Shown here piece after piece: positions 7,782 through 17,505 of a stretch of DNA of 64,000 nt. Source of the DNA: Microcella alkaliphila. Its GTDB lineage: Bacteria; Actinomycetota; Actinomycetes; Actinomycetales; Microbacteriaceae. How positions within the stretch are numbered: the first letter of the stretch is position 1; every line of letters starts with the position of its first letter. The notes below the pieces were generated by a model. That model had not been told where the DNA came from. It did not search any database and saw nothing but the letters and a program-made list of their open reading frames with translations. The stretch lies in NCBI RefSeq assembly GCF_002355395.1, contig NZ_AP017315.1, forward strand, positions 868,001-932,000. The letters run 5' to 3'. The position numbers and the translations under genes were made by a program.

Positions 7782-9188
7782 CTAGAGGCCGGGCGAGGTC
7801 ATCGAGAGCACGTCGAGCAGCTCGTCGAGCTGCTGCTCGGTGATCTCGCCGCGCTCGACGAAGCCGAGGTCGATGACGGCCTCGCGCACGGTGAGCCCCG
7901 TGGCGACCGAGTGCTTGGCGACCTTCGCCGCGGCCTCGTAGCCGATGACGCGGTTCAACGGAGTCACGATCGAGGGCGACGACTCGGCGAGCGCACGCGC
8001 GCGGTCGAGGTTCGCCTCCAGCCCCCGCACGGTCTTGTCTGCGAGCACACGGGTCGAGTTCGCGAGTAGTCGGATCGACTCGAGCAGCGAGGTTCCCATG
8101 ACGGGGATGGCCACGTTCAGCTCGAACGAGCCCGATGCGCCGGCCCAGGCGATGGTCGCATCGTTGCCGACGACCTTCGCGCACACCATGAGCACGGCCT
8201 CGGGTACGACGGGGTTGACCTTGCCCGGCATGATCGACGAGCCCGGCTGCAGGTCGGGAATGTGCAGCTCGGCAAGGCCGGTGTTGGGACCAGAGCCCAT
8301 CCAGCGCAGGTCGTTGCAGATCTTTGTCAGCGAGACGGCGATGACGCGCAGAGCGCCGCTCGCCTCGACGAGCCCGTCACGGGCGCCCTGGGCCTCGAAG
8401 TGGTCCTCGGCCTCGGTGATCGGCAGGCCGGTCGTCGAGGCGAGTTCGGCGATGACCTTCTGCGAGAAGCCGAGCGGCGTGTTGATGCCCGTGCCGGTTG
8501 CCGTGCCGCCGAGGGGTACTTCGGCGACGCGTTCGATCGTCGCCTGCACGCGGGCGATGCCGAGTCGCACCTGGCGGGCGTATCCGGCGAACTCCTGGCC
8601 GAGGGTGACCGGTGTGGCGTCCATGAGGTGTGTGCGGCCGGCTTTGACCGCGGTCTTCCACAGTTCGGCCTTTTCCTCGAGCGCCTCGGCGAGGTACTCG
8701 AGCGCCGGAATCAGATCGGCGAGGAGCGCCTCGGTGACGGCGAGGTGCACCGAGGTGGGGAACACGTCGTTCGACGACTGCGAGGCGTTCACGTGGTCGT
8801 TCGGGTGCACCGCGGTGCCGGCGTGCTGCGTGGCGAGCGTGGCGAGCACCTCGTTCATGTTCATGTTCGACGACGTGCCCGAGCCCGTCTGGTACGTGTC
8901 GACGGGGAAGTGCTCGAGGTGCGCGCCCCCGATGATCTCGTCGGCGGCGGCGACGATGCCGCGCGCGAGGGTCTCATCGAGGATTCCGAGTTCGGCGTTC
9001 ACGAGGGCCGCGGCGCGCTTGATCTGCGCGAGCGCCTTGATCTGCCCGGCCTCCAGGCGCGTGCCGGAGATGGGGAAGTTCTCGACGGCGCGCTGCGTCT
9101 GCGCGCGGTACAGCGCGCTCGTCGGCACGCGAACCTCGCCCATCGTGTCGTGCTCGATGCGGTACTCGGTCTCGGTGTTCTCGCTCAT
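7782..9188 (-). CDS. fumC: Class II fumarate hydratase
   Basis: FumC interconverts fumarate and malate in the TCA cycle, without an iron-sulfur cluster. The 468-residue length is normal. The superfamily signature [15 protein letters not shown] is intact, as are the [14 protein letters not shown] substrate segment and the [13 protein letters not shown] motif. The start is the ATG at 9188; the open frame extends upstream without a better start. It lies head-to-tail with the carbonic anhydrase gene, 58 bases downstream of it, and converges on the dab operon. Confidence 0.97.
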   Translation of the reverse strand: MSENTETEYRIEHDTMGEVRVPTSALYRAQTQRAVENFPISGTRLEAGQIKALAQIKRAAALVNAELGILDETLARGIVAAADEIIGGAHLEHFPVDTYQTGSGTSSNMNMNEVLATLATQHAGTAVHPNDHVNASQSSNDVFPTSVHLAVTEALLADLIPALEYLAEALEEKAELWKTAVKAGRTHLMDATPVTLGQEFAGYARQVRLGIARVQATIERVAEVPLGGTATGTGINTPLGFSQKVIAELASTTGLPITEAEDHFEAQGARDGLVEASGALRVIAVSLTKICNDLRWMGSGPNTGLAELHIPDLQPGSSIMPGKVNPVVPEAVLMVCAKVVGNDATIAWAGASGSFELNVAIPVMGTSLLESIRLLANSTRVLADKTVRGLEANLDRARALAESSPSIVTPLNRVIGYEAAAKVAKHSVATGLTVREAVIDLGFVERGEITEQQLDELLDVLSMTSPGL

Positions 9189-9246
9189 CGCGATGGTTCC
9201 GTTTCTGTAGAGAGGGAGGGGAGGTGGTGGTAGGTCTGGATGCTCG

Positions 9247-9885
9247 TCACACGGCACCGACGACGGCGTCGGCATTCACGCGGCCGTCATGCAGCTGGTA
9301 GTTGGCGCCGACGATCGCCAGACGCCCGGCGGCGACGGCTTCGCTGATGAGCTCGCTCGCGCTGAGGAGCGCCCCGACCGTGTCGCGCAGGTGCTGGCGG
9401 CCCACCTCGAACGCGTCGATGGTGTCGACGCCGGGCGAGCCCGCAGCGATGCGCACCCGCTGGACGGCCGGCATGATCTGCGTGACGAGTGAGCGGATGT
9501 GCGCGGGCAGGGTCGGAGCGTTCGGCCCGGCCTGATCGAGTGCGGCGCGGACGGCGCCGCACTCGTCGTGGGCCAGCACGACGATGAGCGGCACCTCGAG
9601 CACCGCCACGGCGTATTCGAGCGAACCGACGACGCTGTCGCTGACGATCTGGCCGGCGTTGCGCACGACAAACAGATCACCGAGGCCCTTGTCGAAGATG
9701 ATCTCGGCGGCAAGGCGACTGTCGCTGCATCCGAACAGCGCGGCGTCGGGCCGCTGGTAGCCGCTCAACTCGGTGCGACGTTCGGCGTCCTGGTGGGGGT
9801 GGCGGGGTTCGCCAGCGACGAAGCGGGCGTTGCCCTCTTCCATCTCACGCCACACTGCGGCGGGGGTGCGCTCGGCGGTCGTCAT
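9247..9885 (-). CDS. Beta-class carbonic anhydrase
   Basis: This 212-residue cytoplasmic enzyme interconverts CO2 and bicarbonate. The zinc site of the beta class is complete: C53 with D55 in [10 protein letters not shown], and the His and Cys of [18 protein letters not shown] is also typical. GAGGAG lies six bases upstream of the ATG at 9885. It sits 1.5 kb from the DabAB operon but on the opposite strand, in the group that ends with fumC. Together they would set the cytoplasmic bicarbonate level. A soluble anhydrase working beside DabAB could dissipate the accumulated bicarbonate, so the two may be used under different conditions. Confidence 0.95.
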   Translation of the reverse strand: MTTAERTPAAVWREMEEGNARFVAGEPRHPHQDAERRTELSGYQRPDAALFGCSDSRLAAEIIFDKGLGDLFVVRNAGQIVSDSVVGSLEYAVAVLEVPLIVVLAHDECGAVRAALDQAGPNAPTLPAHIRSLVTQIMPAVQRVRIAAGSPGVDTIDAFEVGRQHLRDTVGALLSASELISEAVAAGRLAIVGANYQLHDGRVNADAVVGAV

Positions 9886-9915
9886 GATCCTCCTCGTCGT
9901 GTCGCGACGCGACAG

Positions 9916-10563
9916 TCAGGGGGCGGTCAGCTCGCCGGCGATCGAGGTGGCGAGCAGAGTGAAGTCGGCTTCCTCTGCCGTGCCAAACAGCACGATTGTG
10001 CTGCTCTCGGTCTCGGTCACCAGTGCGTACTGGCGGTTCTCGAGCTGGCTATTCCCTCGTCGATCGTAGAGCGTCCACGTGACGCCGCCGATCTCGACCT
10101 CGTCTCCGGTGGTGCGTGGCTGACGCAACTGCTCAGCGAGCCAGGTGGGGTTGGCGTCGAAGCCCTGCAGAAGCGCGACGAAGCCGGCGCGGGTGGGCTC
10201 GGGGTCGGTGATGAATCCGACGTACCACTCGGTCACGCCGCCGGAGGCGGTGAGACCCGCGCGGTTGACCCACCAGCTGGGGGGAACAACGGGGGCGACG
10301 ATGTCGAAATCGGTTCCCGCGACCAGTTCGTCCGCGGTGGCGCGGTAGTCGATCGGCGGGGGCGTGGGGGCCTCGCGGACGACCACGACGATGAGGAAGA
10401 GCACGACGAGAAGCGATGCGGCGACCGAGAGAATCAGGTTGATCGTGGTCTGGTTGGCCCGCCGTTTCGCTCGGTTCGCGGCGACGCGGGCCGCTTTCTC
10501 TTCGGCAGTCTCGGGGCGACCGAGCTCCGCGACGATGGGGCGTCCGGTTGCCGGGTCGGTCAT
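9916..10563 (-). CDS. DUF4245 family membrane-anchored protein
   Basis: This 215-residue actinobacterial protein has a charged N-terminus (to about residue 38), one transmembrane helix ([21 protein letters not shown]), and an extracytoplasmic domain that matches DUF4245. That domain includes a WWVNRAGL segment and [11 protein letters not shown]. The function of the family is unknown. The start is the ATG at 10563, which overlaps the xseB stop (ATGA). It is therefore the third gene of xseA-xseB-DUF4245, a linkage commonly seen in actinobacteria. The gene-order association does not by itself imply a role in DNA repair. Confidence 0.85.
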   Translation of the reverse strand: MTDPATGRPIVAELGRPETAEEKAARVAANRAKRRANQTTINLILSVAASLLVVLFLIVVVVREAPTPPPIDYRATADELVAGTDFDIVAPVVPPSWWVNRAGLTASGGVTEWYVGFITDPEPTRAGFVALLQGFDANPTWLAEQLRQPRTTGDEVEIGGVTWTLYDRRGNSQLENRQYALVTETESSTIVLFGTAEEADFTLLATSIAGELTAP

Positions 10564-10787
10564 GATGGATCGGCGGCGGCGCGCGCGGCGTCGAGCCGCT
10601 CTTTCGCGCCGATCAGCCAGGTTTCGCAGCGTCGGGCGAGGGCCTCGCCGCGCTCCCACAGGGCGATGGACTGCTCGAGTGTGGCGCCGCCCTGCTCGAG
10701 TTCGGAGACCACGCGAACGAGCTCGTCGCGAGCCTCCTCGTAGCTGAGGGTCTCGATGTCGGCCGGGGTCGCGCTCACGCTTGTCAT
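10560..10787 (-). CDS. xseB: Exodeoxyribonuclease VII small subunit
   Basis: XseB, 75 residues, binds in several copies to XseA to form exonuclease VII, which degrades single-stranded DNA into oligonucleotides. The helical hairpin [16 protein letters not shown] followed by [19 protein letters not shown] is the family signature. It starts one base after the xseA stop and ends overlapping the start of the DUF4245 gene, so the three genes are one operon. Confidence 0.95.
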   Translation of the reverse strand: MTSVSATPADIETLSYEEARDELVRVVSELEQGGATLEQSIALWERGEALARRCETWLIGAKERLDAARAAADPS

Positions 10788-10788
10788 G

Positions 10789-12039
10789 CTATTCGTCGCC
10801 TTCTGTGTCGGGGCCGGGAATGCGGGCGTCGGCGGCGATCGCGCCGTCGGCGAGGGTCACGCGCAGCCGTGCGCCGTCGACGACGTCGGAGGCGGCGCGT
10901 AGCACCGCACCGTCGGCCGTCTGAACGATGGCGTACCCGCGGTCGAGGGTCGACTGCGGCGAGAGCGAGCGCAGGCGAGCGCGCCGTTCGGCCAATTCGT
11001 CGCCAGCGCGCTCGATGCGGCGCTCGGTGAGCTCGGCGCCGCGGGCGACCAGCCGGGTGAGCTCGTCGGCGCGCGCATCGATGATCCATTCGGCGCCTGC
11101 GAGCACCGGGCGCGATCGCAGCTGGGCTAGGCGCTCGACCTCGGTGCGCACCTGCAGGGTGATGCGGGAGCGCAGACGCGTGCGGGCCTGGTCGACGCGC
11201 GAGAGCTCGTCGCCGACATCGGGAACGACGCGCTTCGCGGCGTCGGTCGGCGTGGATGCACGCAGGTCGGCGACATCGTCGAGGAGGGGGCGGTCGTTTT
11301 CGTGGCCGATTGCACTCACGACGGGCGTGGAGCAGGCGGCGACGGCGCGCACGACCCGCTCATCGCTGAACGGAAGCAGATTCTGAAAGTCGCCGCCTCC
11401 GCGCGCCACGATGATGACGTCGACGTCGGGGTCGGCATCGAGCGCCTCGATGGCGGCGACGAGTTCGCCGACCGCGCGGTCACCCTGCACGGCCGAGTGC
11501 TGCACGCGGAACGCGACCGATGGCCAGCGCAGGGCCGCGTTGCGCAGCACATCCTTTTCAGCATCGCTGTCTTTGCCCGTGACGAGCCCGATCAGACTCG
11601 GCAGGAAGGGGAGCGGATTCTTGCGCGCCGCGTCGAAAAGCCCCTCGGCGCGCAGGCTCTGCCGCAGCCGCTCAAGGCGTTCGAGCAGGTCGCCGAGGCC
11701 CACCCGTCGCACGTCGAAGACCTGCATCGTCAGGCTGCCGCCCTTGACCCACCAGTTGGCCTTGACGTGCATCACCACGCGGTCGCCCTGGCTGACGCCC
11801 TCGGGGATGCGTGAGCGCACTGACGACCAGATCACGAACGAGACGGTCGCGTCGGCGCTGAGGTCTTTGAGCTTGCCGTAGACGTTGCCGCCCGAGACGC
11901 CCCACTGGGTGATCTCGCCCTCGACCCAGACGGCGCCGAGCCGGTCGATCCACCCCTTGAGCTTCTGGGACAGCTCGGCGACGGGCCACGGCGCGTCGGC
12001 ACTGGTCGGCGCGGGCGTCACCGGAGCGGCGTCGGTCAT
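10789..12039 (-). CDS. xseA: Exodeoxyribonuclease VII large subunit
   Basis: XseA, about 416 residues, is the catalytic subunit of exonuclease VII. The N-terminal OB-fold ([22 protein letters not shown]) binds single-stranded DNA. The catalytic core includes [36 protein letters not shown] and [13 protein letters not shown], followed by a long coiled-coil region and a C-terminal [12 protein letters not shown] segment. The ATG at 12039 has GGAG four bases upstream. It faces the ABC transporter genes across a 114-base divergent region. This is a typical stand-alone DNA repair operon. Confidence 0.96.
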   Translation of the reverse strand: MTDAAPVTPAPTSADAPWPVAELSQKLKGWIDRLGAVWVEGEITQWGVSGGNVYGKLKDLSADATVSFVIWSSVRSRIPEGVSQGDRVVMHVKANWWVKGGSLTMQVFDVRRVGLGDLLERLERLRQSLRAEGLFDAARKNPLPFLPSLIGLVTGKDSDAEKDVLRNAALRWPSVAFRVQHSAVQGDRAVGELVAAIEALDADPDVDVIIVARGGGDFQNLLPFSDERVVRAVAACSTPVVSAIGHENDRPLLDDVADLRASTPTDAAKRVVPDVGDELSRVDQARTRLRSRITLQVRTEVERLAQLRSRPVLAGAEWIIDARADELTRLVARGAELTERRIERAGDELAERRARLRSLSPQSTLDRGYAIVQTADGAVLRAASDVVDGARLRVTLADGAIAADARIPGPDTEGDE

Positions 12040-12153
12040 GGATCTCCGGTTTCCTCGACGGGGTGGCATCGCACTTGCGGCCAGGGTGGGCGCTCGCCAG
12101 GGTAGTAGATGGCCCCGACACCGCCGGTGTTCGCGTGAGCCGATGGGGGACGA

Positions 12154-13095
12154 ATGCCGACCGGAACACCGATCACGATTGAGAACCTGACGAAGCGCTA
12201 CGGCGCCGTCGCCGCCGTCGATGGCGTTTCCTTCACCGCCCAACCCGGCCGGGTCACGGGGTTCCTCGGCCCGAACGGCGCGGGAAAGACCACAACGTTG
12301 CGCGTGCTACTGGGGCTTGCGCGTGCCACATCCGGCACGGCCACATTCGGCGGCACCGCCTACGCGGCGCTCGATGATCCCGCGAGCCAGGTCGGAGCAT
12401 CCCTGTCGTCGGATGTTTTTCATCCCGGGCGAAGCGGCCGCGACCACCTGCGCGTTCTGCAGCTAGCCGCCGGCCTCGAACGCGACCGCATCGACGCGGT
12501 GCTGCAGCGCGTCGGCATGACCGATGCCGCCGACCGCCGGGTGGGCGGCTACTCCCTCGGCATGCGCCAGCGCCTCGGCCTCGCCGCCGCCCTGCTCGGC
12601 GACCCGGGAACGCTCGTGCTCGATGAGCCCATCAACGGCCTCGACCCTGCCGGCATCACGTGGATTCGCGTATTCCTGCGCGAGCTCGCCGCAGAGGGGC
12701 GCACGATCCTGCTGTCGTCGCACGTGTTGAGCGAGGTGTCGCAGACGGTGGATGACGTTGTTGTGATCGCGCGCGGACGCATCGTCATGGCGGGGGCACT
12801 CGCCGACCTCTCGGCCGGTGCCGTCGCCCGCGTGCGTGTGGACGCTGCCGACCGCAGCGCCCTCGCCTCGGCGATCGCCGCGGCCGGCGGCGTCGTCGAG
12901 ACGCCCACCGCAGGCCCCCTGGTCGTCACCGGCCTCGACGCCGACGGGGTCGGCCGCGCCGCGTTGGCGGCCGCCATTCCCCTCACGCTGCTCACCCCGC
13001 TCTCCGACGACCTCGAATCGGTCTTCCTGCGCCTCACGGCGGAACACCCCGATCCGGATGCTCGACCCGCCTCGAACGCGGAGGTCGCGGCATGA
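12154..13095 (+). CDS. ABC transporter ATP-binding protein (BcrA/DrrA type)
   Basis: This 313-residue ATPase has a full nucleotide-binding domain: Walker A GPNGAGKTTT, Q-loop region, signature YSLGMRQRLGLA, Walker B LVLDEPINGLDP and switch His in SSHVLSEV. The C-terminal 90 residues form the regulatory tail found in drug- and bacteriocin-export ATPases. It partners with the permease encoded just downstream, whose ATG overlaps its stop. GGGGGA precedes the start. The substrate cannot be deduced; the family exports antibiotics, lipids or peptides. Confidence 0.92.
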   Translation: MPTGTPITIENLTKRYGAVAAVDGVSFTAQPGRVTGFLGPNGAGKTTTLRVLLGLARATSGTATFGGTAYAALDDPASQVGASLSSDVFHPGRSGRDHLRVLQLAAGLERDRIDAVLQRVGMTDAADRRVGGYSLGMRQRLGLAAALLGDPGTLVLDEPINGLDPAGITWIRVFLRELAAEGRTILLSSHVLSEVSQTVDDVVVIARGRIVMAGALADLSAGAVARVRVDAADRSALASAIAAAGGVVETPTAGPLVVTGLDADGVGRAALAAAIPLTLLTPLSDDLESVFLRLTAEHPDPDARPASNAEVAA

Positions 13096-13916
13096 GCGCC
13101 CTCACGCGCGCCGTCGCCGCGGAACTGGTTCGCGTCTTCTCGCTGCGCACCTGGTGGGTGCTCGCCGTGGTGCTCGTGCTCTACGTCGGGGTCACCGCGG
13201 GCGGCTTCGCCTTCTTCGTGACCGCCGAGACGGAGGGCGGCCCCGGTCCGCTTCCCGCCGAGGTGGCCACGCAGCTGGTCTACAGCTCGACCACGAGCGT
13301 CGCCCTCGTCATTCCCCTGCTGTTCGGGGCGCTCGCCGCGACGAGCGAGTACCGCTGGCGCACTCTCACCCCCACGTTCCTGGCCCAGCCGCGTCGCCCG
13401 GTCGTCCTGTTCGGGCGCCTTGTCGTGGCACTGCTCGTCGGCGCACTCTATGGCGTGATCGGCGCGCTCACGTCGGTTGCCGTAGGTGCCGCCGTGCTCG
13501 CGGCAAACGGCGTCGACACCCTGCTCGGCGATCCCGACGTGCTCGGCTTGCTTGCTCGCACCGTGCTTGCCTGCGCCCTGTGGTCGCTTCTCGGACTGGG
13601 CTTGGGGGCCCTCTTGACCAGCCAGATCGCGGCCATCGTCATTGTGCTCGTCTTCACGCAGTTCGTGGAGCCGATCCTGCGCATCGTCGCCGGCGCCTGG
13701 GAGTGGTCGGCAGAGCTCGCCCGCTATCTCCCGGGTGCGGCCACCGACTCGCTCGTCGGTGCCGGCATCATCGCCTCCATCGGCCAGCTTGATCCCACCG
13801 TGCCGGGCGTGATCGAGCCGCTCACCCGACTCGAGGGGGGCCTTGTGTTGACCGCCCTGAGCGTGCTGCTCGTCGCGGTCGCGGCCGTGACCACCCTCCG
13901 CCGCGACGTTGAGTAG
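13092..13916 (+). CDS. ABC-2 type transporter permease
   Basis: This 274-residue membrane protein starts inside the stop of the ATPase gene (ATGA) and is its translocation partner. About six hydrophobic helices are seen (for example WWVLAVVLVLYVGVTAGGF and VALVIPLLFGALAATSEY). The TSEYRWRTLTPTFL motif is typical of the permeases of BcrAB-like and multidrug exporters. The pair probably works as a homodimer of both subunits in the membrane. No regulator is encoded next to it. Confidence 0.88.
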   Translation: MSALTRAVAAELVRVFSLRTWWVLAVVLVLYVGVTAGGFAFFVTAETEGGPGPLPAEVATQLVYSSTTSVALVIPLLFGALAATSEYRWRTLTPTFLAQPRRPVVLFGRLVVALLVGALYGVIGALTSVAVGAAVLAANGVDTLLGDPDVLGLLARTVLACALWSLLGLGLGALLTSQIAAIVIVLVFTQFVEPILRIVAGAWEWSAELARYLPGAATDSLVGAGIIASIGQLDPTVPGVIEPLTRLEGGLVLTALSVLLVAVAAVTTLRRDVE

Positions 13917-13966
13917 GGCCGCGCGCACGCGCATCCCCTATCAGGGGCGAATTCAGGGCCGACCCG

Positions 13967-13972
13967 TAGACT
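13967..13972 (+). promoter_or_regulatory. Leaderless -10 element of ispH
   Basis: TAGACT lies seven bases before the ATG at 13980, which places the transcription start at or next to the start codon. There is no ribosome-binding sequence between them. The same spacing is seen before many genes in this window. Confidence 0.6.
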
Positions 13973-13979
13973 CGACCCG

Positions 13980-15056
13980 ATGTCCACGATCACGAACGGC
14001 ACCCTCGGCCAGACGCTGACCGCGCCCGTCATTCCTGAGCGTCGCGAGCGGCTCACCCCGGTCGACGTCGACCGCCCCAAGCGCGTGCTGCTGGCCGCGC
14101 CGCGCGGCTACTGCGCCGGCGTCGACCGCGCCGTCATCGCCGTTGAGAAAGCACTCGAGCAGTACGGTGCGCCGGTCTACGTGCGCAAGCAGATCGTGCA
14201 TAACGTGCACGTCGTCAGCGAACTCGAGAAGGCCGGCGCGATCTTCGTCGACGAGGTCGACGAGGTGCCCGAGGGCTCGCACATCGTATTTTCGGCCCAC
14301 GGTGTGAGCCCCGCTGTCGTGAAGGGCGCGGCAGACCGCGAGCTGCAGGCCATCGACGCCACCTGCCCGCTCGTGACAAAAGTGCACCGGGAGGCCGTGC
14401 GGTTCTCGAAGCAGGACTACTGGATCCTCCTGATCGGTCACGAGGGCCACGAAGAGGTCGAAGGCACGATGGGGCACGCCCCCGAGCGCACCATTCTCGT
14501 GAACGACCCCGACGAGGCCGACCGCATCGAGGTGCCCGAGACCGAGAACCTCATCTGGTTGTCGCAGACCACGCTCTCGGTCGACGAGACGATGGAGACC
14601 GTGCGTCGCCTGCGCGACCGGTTCCCGCACCTGAAGGACCCGCCCAGCGACGACATCTGCTACGCGACGCAGAACCGTCAGGTGGCGATCAAGAAGGTCG
14701 CTCCTGACGCCGATCTCGTCATCATTGTCGGCTCGTCCAACAGCTCGAACAGCGTGCGTCTCGTCGAGGTCGCGCTGGAATACGGGGCGAAGGCGGCGTA
14801 CCGCATCGACTACGCCAGCGAGATTCGACAGGAGTGGTTCGAGGGCGTCGCGAGCGTCGGGGTGAGCTCGGGTGCGAGCGTTCCCGAGGTGCTTGTCGAG
14901 CAGGTGCTCGCCGACCTGCGTGATGCAGGGTTTGAGAACGTCGAGATTGTGAAGACCGCAGAGGAAGATCTGATGTTCTCGCTGCCGAAGGAACTCCGAA
15001 CGAACGCCACGGGAGAGCGCGACGAGCGCGCCCTTGGCGGTCGCACCCGGAGCTGA
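13980..15056 (+). CDS. ispH: 4-hydroxy-3-methylbut-2-enyl diphosphate reductase
   Basis: IspH is the last enzyme of the MEP pathway, reducing HMBPP to IPP and DMAPP with a [4Fe-4S] cluster. The three cluster cysteines are present in [18 protein letters not shown] and [10 protein letters not shown]. The catalytic Glu region ([12 protein letters not shown]) and the SSNSSNS substrate loop are also intact. At 358 residues it is slightly longer than Escherichia coli IspH, with an N-terminal extension and a charged tail. It is probably transcribed without a leader. The first kinase gene begins about 20 bases downstream. It supplies isoprenoid precursors for the UppS-type enzyme encoded at the left edge. 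Confidence 0.97.
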   Translation: MSTITNGTLGQTLTAPVIPERRERLTPVDVDRPKRVLLAAPRGYCAGVDRAVIAVEKALEQYGAPVYVRKQIVHNVHVVSELEKAGAIFVDEVDEVPEGSHIVFSAHGVSPAVVKGAADRELQAIDATCPLVTKVHREAVRFSKQDYWILLIGHEGHEEVEGTMGHAPERTILVNDPDEADRIEVPETENLIWLSQTTLSVDETMETVRRLRDRFPHLKDPPSDDICYATQNRQVAIKKVAPDADLVIIVGSSNSSNSVRLVEVALEYGAKAAYRIDYASEIRQEWFEGVASVGVSSGASVPEVLVEQVLADLRDAGFENVEIVKTAEEDLMFSLPKELRTNATGERDERALGGRTRS

Positions 15057-15075
15057 GGCGATAGGGCGCCGGGCA

Positions 15076-16317
15076 GTGCCGTCCGATCAGGTGCCCTCCG
15101 CGCCGCCGAGCGAGACGTTCGCGTCCTTGCCCGCGCCCCGGGGGGTGACGGCGGCGGGCCTCGTTCGAGGGCTCAGCGCCGCCATGCGGTGGATCGGGCC
15201 CGTGTCGGTACTGCTGGTGCTTGCCGTGATCGGCGAGACGGCTGTCGTGCTCGAGCACGGCCCCGCGTCCGTGCCGCTCGTGCTGACACTGCTTCCCGTC
15301 CTCGTCACGTCGCTGGCACTCGCCGTCCGCCCGAGCGTCGTCACGATGGTGACGCACCTCGGCGTGGGGCTCACCATCGGCACGGCGTATGCAGCGCTGG
15401 CCACCTCCTTCGCCGCACCACTCGGGGATCGCTCGGGCTTCCTGGTCGAGGGCGCTGCCGTCGCGCTGATCTTTGTCGGGGCGCTCGGCACCCGTGGCGT
15501 GGGTGGCATCGGCTGGATCCTCGCGGGGCTGGGCGTGGGAACGGTCGCCATCGCGCTCGGCGCCGTCATCGCGGGGGAGACGCCCCGGTTCTCGCCCGAC
15601 CGCATCATCGATGCGTTCATCATGATGTTCGCCTTCGCCGTTGTGGACATCGGGTGGCGGCGCAGCGGTGGCCGCCTGCCCGCTTTTCGCGATCTCGCCC
15701 GCGAGACGCGTCGAGCCGACGAGCGCCGACGCCGTGAACGTTCGGCCGCCGCTGTCGTGCACGACACCGTCCTGTCCGATCTCGCCGCCATCGCACACGG
15801 CGACGGCACCCTCGATGAGGGGATGCGCGCGCGCATCCGTACGGATCTCACGCGCTTGGAGGGGGCGAGCACCAGCGACACCGGTACCGTTTCGATTCTG
15901 CCCCGGGAGGGCACTTTCGGTCGCGCCCTGCTGGGCCTCGTCGAGGATTACCGTTGGCGAGGAGGCCGCATCGACCTGGTGGGAACGGATCTGCTGACCG
16001 ACGACGCCCTCGCGCCCGTCGTTGCGGAGGCGTTGCACTCGGCCGTCGCGGCGACGCTCGACAATGTGCGCCGCCACGCGTCGGCCACCCACGTCGAGCT
16101 GACGCTCGGGGGAGACGATGACCGCCTCACAGTGCTCATCGTCGATGACGGCCTCGGCTTCGACGTCGACGCGGTCGCCATCGACCGTCTGGGTCTCCGC
16201 GAGTCGATCATCGGACGCATGGAGCGCGCCGGAGGGTCCGCCAGGATCTGGTCGTCGGAAGCCGGTACGACGGTGCTGCTGTCGGGCCCCCGCGCAACCG
16301 CGGAGGCCGAACGATGA
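15076..16317 (+). CDS. Membrane histidine kinase (HisKA_3-like), module copy 1
   Basis: About six N-terminal membrane helices occupy the first 180 residues. A charged linker and a dimerisation helix with the phospho-acceptor AAAVVHDTVLSDLAAIA (His near residue 230) follow, then a GHKL ATPase domain. N box TLDNVRRHA, G1 DDGLGFD and G2 RLGLRESI are all intact, as in NarL/DesK-type kinases. GTG 15076 is preferred because TAGGGC precedes it and because a TTG at 15034 would overlap ispH. The next gene starts inside its stop (ATGA). No response regulator is encoded nearby, so its output is unknown. It is paralogous to the gene at 17506. Confidence 0.8.
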   Translation: MPSDQVPSAPPSETFASLPAPRGVTAAGLVRGLSAAMRWIGPVSVLLVLAVIGETAVVLEHGPASVPLVLTLLPVLVTSLALAVRPSVVTMVTHLGVGLTIGTAYAALATSFAAPLGDRSGFLVEGAAVALIFVGALGTRGVGGIGWILAGLGVGTVAIALGAVIAGETPRFSPDRIIDAFIMMFAFAVVDIGWRRSGGRLPAFRDLARETRRADERRRRERSAAAVVHDTVLSDLAAIAHGDGTLDEGMRARIRTDLTRLEGASTSDTGTVSILPREGTFGRALLGLVEDYRWRGGRIDLVGTDLLTDDALAPVVAEALHSAVAATLDNVRRHASATHVELTLGGDDDRLTVLIVDDGLGFDVDAVAIDRLGLRESIIGRMERAGGSARIWSSEAGTTVLLSGPRATAEAER

Positions 16318-17459
16318 CCCTCTGGTGGCGGCGCTCGGCGAACGAGGTCGACACGCTCAGCTGGCTGACCGCTTCGCTCGTGACCGCCTGGGTCCCTGTG
16401 CTGATCGTGGTTCTCGGTGCTGGCGCGGTGCTGGTCGGCGGGCAAGGCGCCGATGCGCCTAGCTTCCAGTGGGCGGCCGTGGCACTGGCCGCCCTGGCGA
16501 CCGGTGCGATCCATCTTGCGGCGCGCCCCACCCGTCGACGTTTCGGAACGGCGACGGCGATCGTCGTCGCCGTATTGGCGAGTTCGGCGGTTCTCGTCAG
16601 CGGATGGGGCATCGCGCGAGGGGGCCAGGGAGGCGCCGGCGAGCTCGTGCCCGAGTTGTGGTGGGCTCCAGTCGCGGTTGCGCTCGTCGTCATGTCGCTC
16701 AGCCCGTTCGTTCCCGGTCGCGTCTTCCTGCCCGCCGGAGCGATGGTTGCCGGTGCCAGCGTGCTGGGTGCTGCATTCGCGACAGAGCCGCTCGCGGCCG
16801 TCTCTCCCGGAGCGGAGGTGGTGATCGCCGCGTCCTCACCGCTGTTCGCGCTCATCGGCGGCACCTTCCTCACGCGCGCGCTCATCGATGAAGTGCAGGG
16901 CTGGCGCTCGGGCATCGTCGACACCATCGCGGCGCCGCCCGCGCGCGAGAAGGCCGTGTCGATCGTGGACCGCACCACGCACGGGGTGCTCAGCACGGAC
17001 GCAATGCCCTTTCTGCGGGCCATCGCCGATGGCGCGCCGGTGGACGCCGCCACGCGCGCGCGGGCGGCCGAACTTGCGACCGAGCTGCGCACCGCGCTCA
17101 TCGACCGTGAGGGCAGCGGCTGGCTCGGGGCCGTCGTTGCCACCCGGGCGGTGCACGTCACCGACCCGCACCGCCTTGCTGATCGCGTCTCCCTCGACCA
17201 GCGCGCGGCGATCCTCGCGCTCATCGACGGGGTGTTCTCCGACCAGACCGCCGGCGTGTATGCCGCGCGGCTGGAACTGGCTCCGGGTGGGGAGGGGAAC
17301 GTCGCTGTGGCGCTCACGCTCGATCTTGAGTTGCCGGAGGGGCGCCGCACCGCGGTGTTGGCCCCGTACTACCTGAGCGCTAAATCGGTCGTGCGCGACA
17401 TCTCGTGGACCAACGGACGCTCGCTCGTCGTCCGCTTCGGCGTCGACGGCGAGCGGTAG
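16314..17459 (+). CDS. Kinase-like membrane partner protein, module copy 1
   Basis: This 381-residue protein has an N-terminal half of about five to six membrane helices and a cytoplasmic C-terminal half. The first part of the cytoplasmic half resembles a dimerisation hairpin (STDAMPFLRAIADG, then RARAAELATELR) but lacks the His-Asp-Thr acceptor. The rest ends in SLVVRFGVDG at the place where a GHKL domain would end, but no N, G1 or G2 box is present. I read it as a degenerate kinase. It is coupled to the kinase gene by an ATGA overlap. The protein at 18689 is its paralogue, sharing LPEGRR, LAPYY and VRDI motifs in the same order. Function is inferred only. Confidence 0.6.
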   Translation: MTLWWRRSANEVDTLSWLTASLVTAWVPVLIVVLGAGAVLVGGQGADAPSFQWAAVALAALATGAIHLAARPTRRRFGTATAIVVAVLASSAVLVSGWGIARGGQGGAGELVPELWWAPVAVALVVMSLSPFVPGRVFLPAGAMVAGASVLGAAFATEPLAAVSPGAEVVIAASSPLFALIGGTFLTRALIDEVQGWRSGIVDTIAAPPAREKAVSIVDRTTHGVLSTDAMPFLRAIADGAPVDAATRARAAELATELRTALIDREGSGWLGAVVATRAVHVTDPHRLADRVSLDQRAAILALIDGVFSDQTAGVYAARLELAPGGEGNVAVALTLDLELPEGRRTAVLAPYYLSAKSVVRDISWTNGRSLVVRFGVDGER

Positions 17460-17505
17460 CCCCGCGGGCGCACGCGAGCGCTAGCCTGAGCGCGAGGGGA
17501 GGCCC

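Noticed and set aside
14722..16092. 456-codon minus-strand frame over ispH and the first kinase
   Set aside because: Low-complexity Arg/Asp/His-rich shadow; both plus-strand genes are clear.
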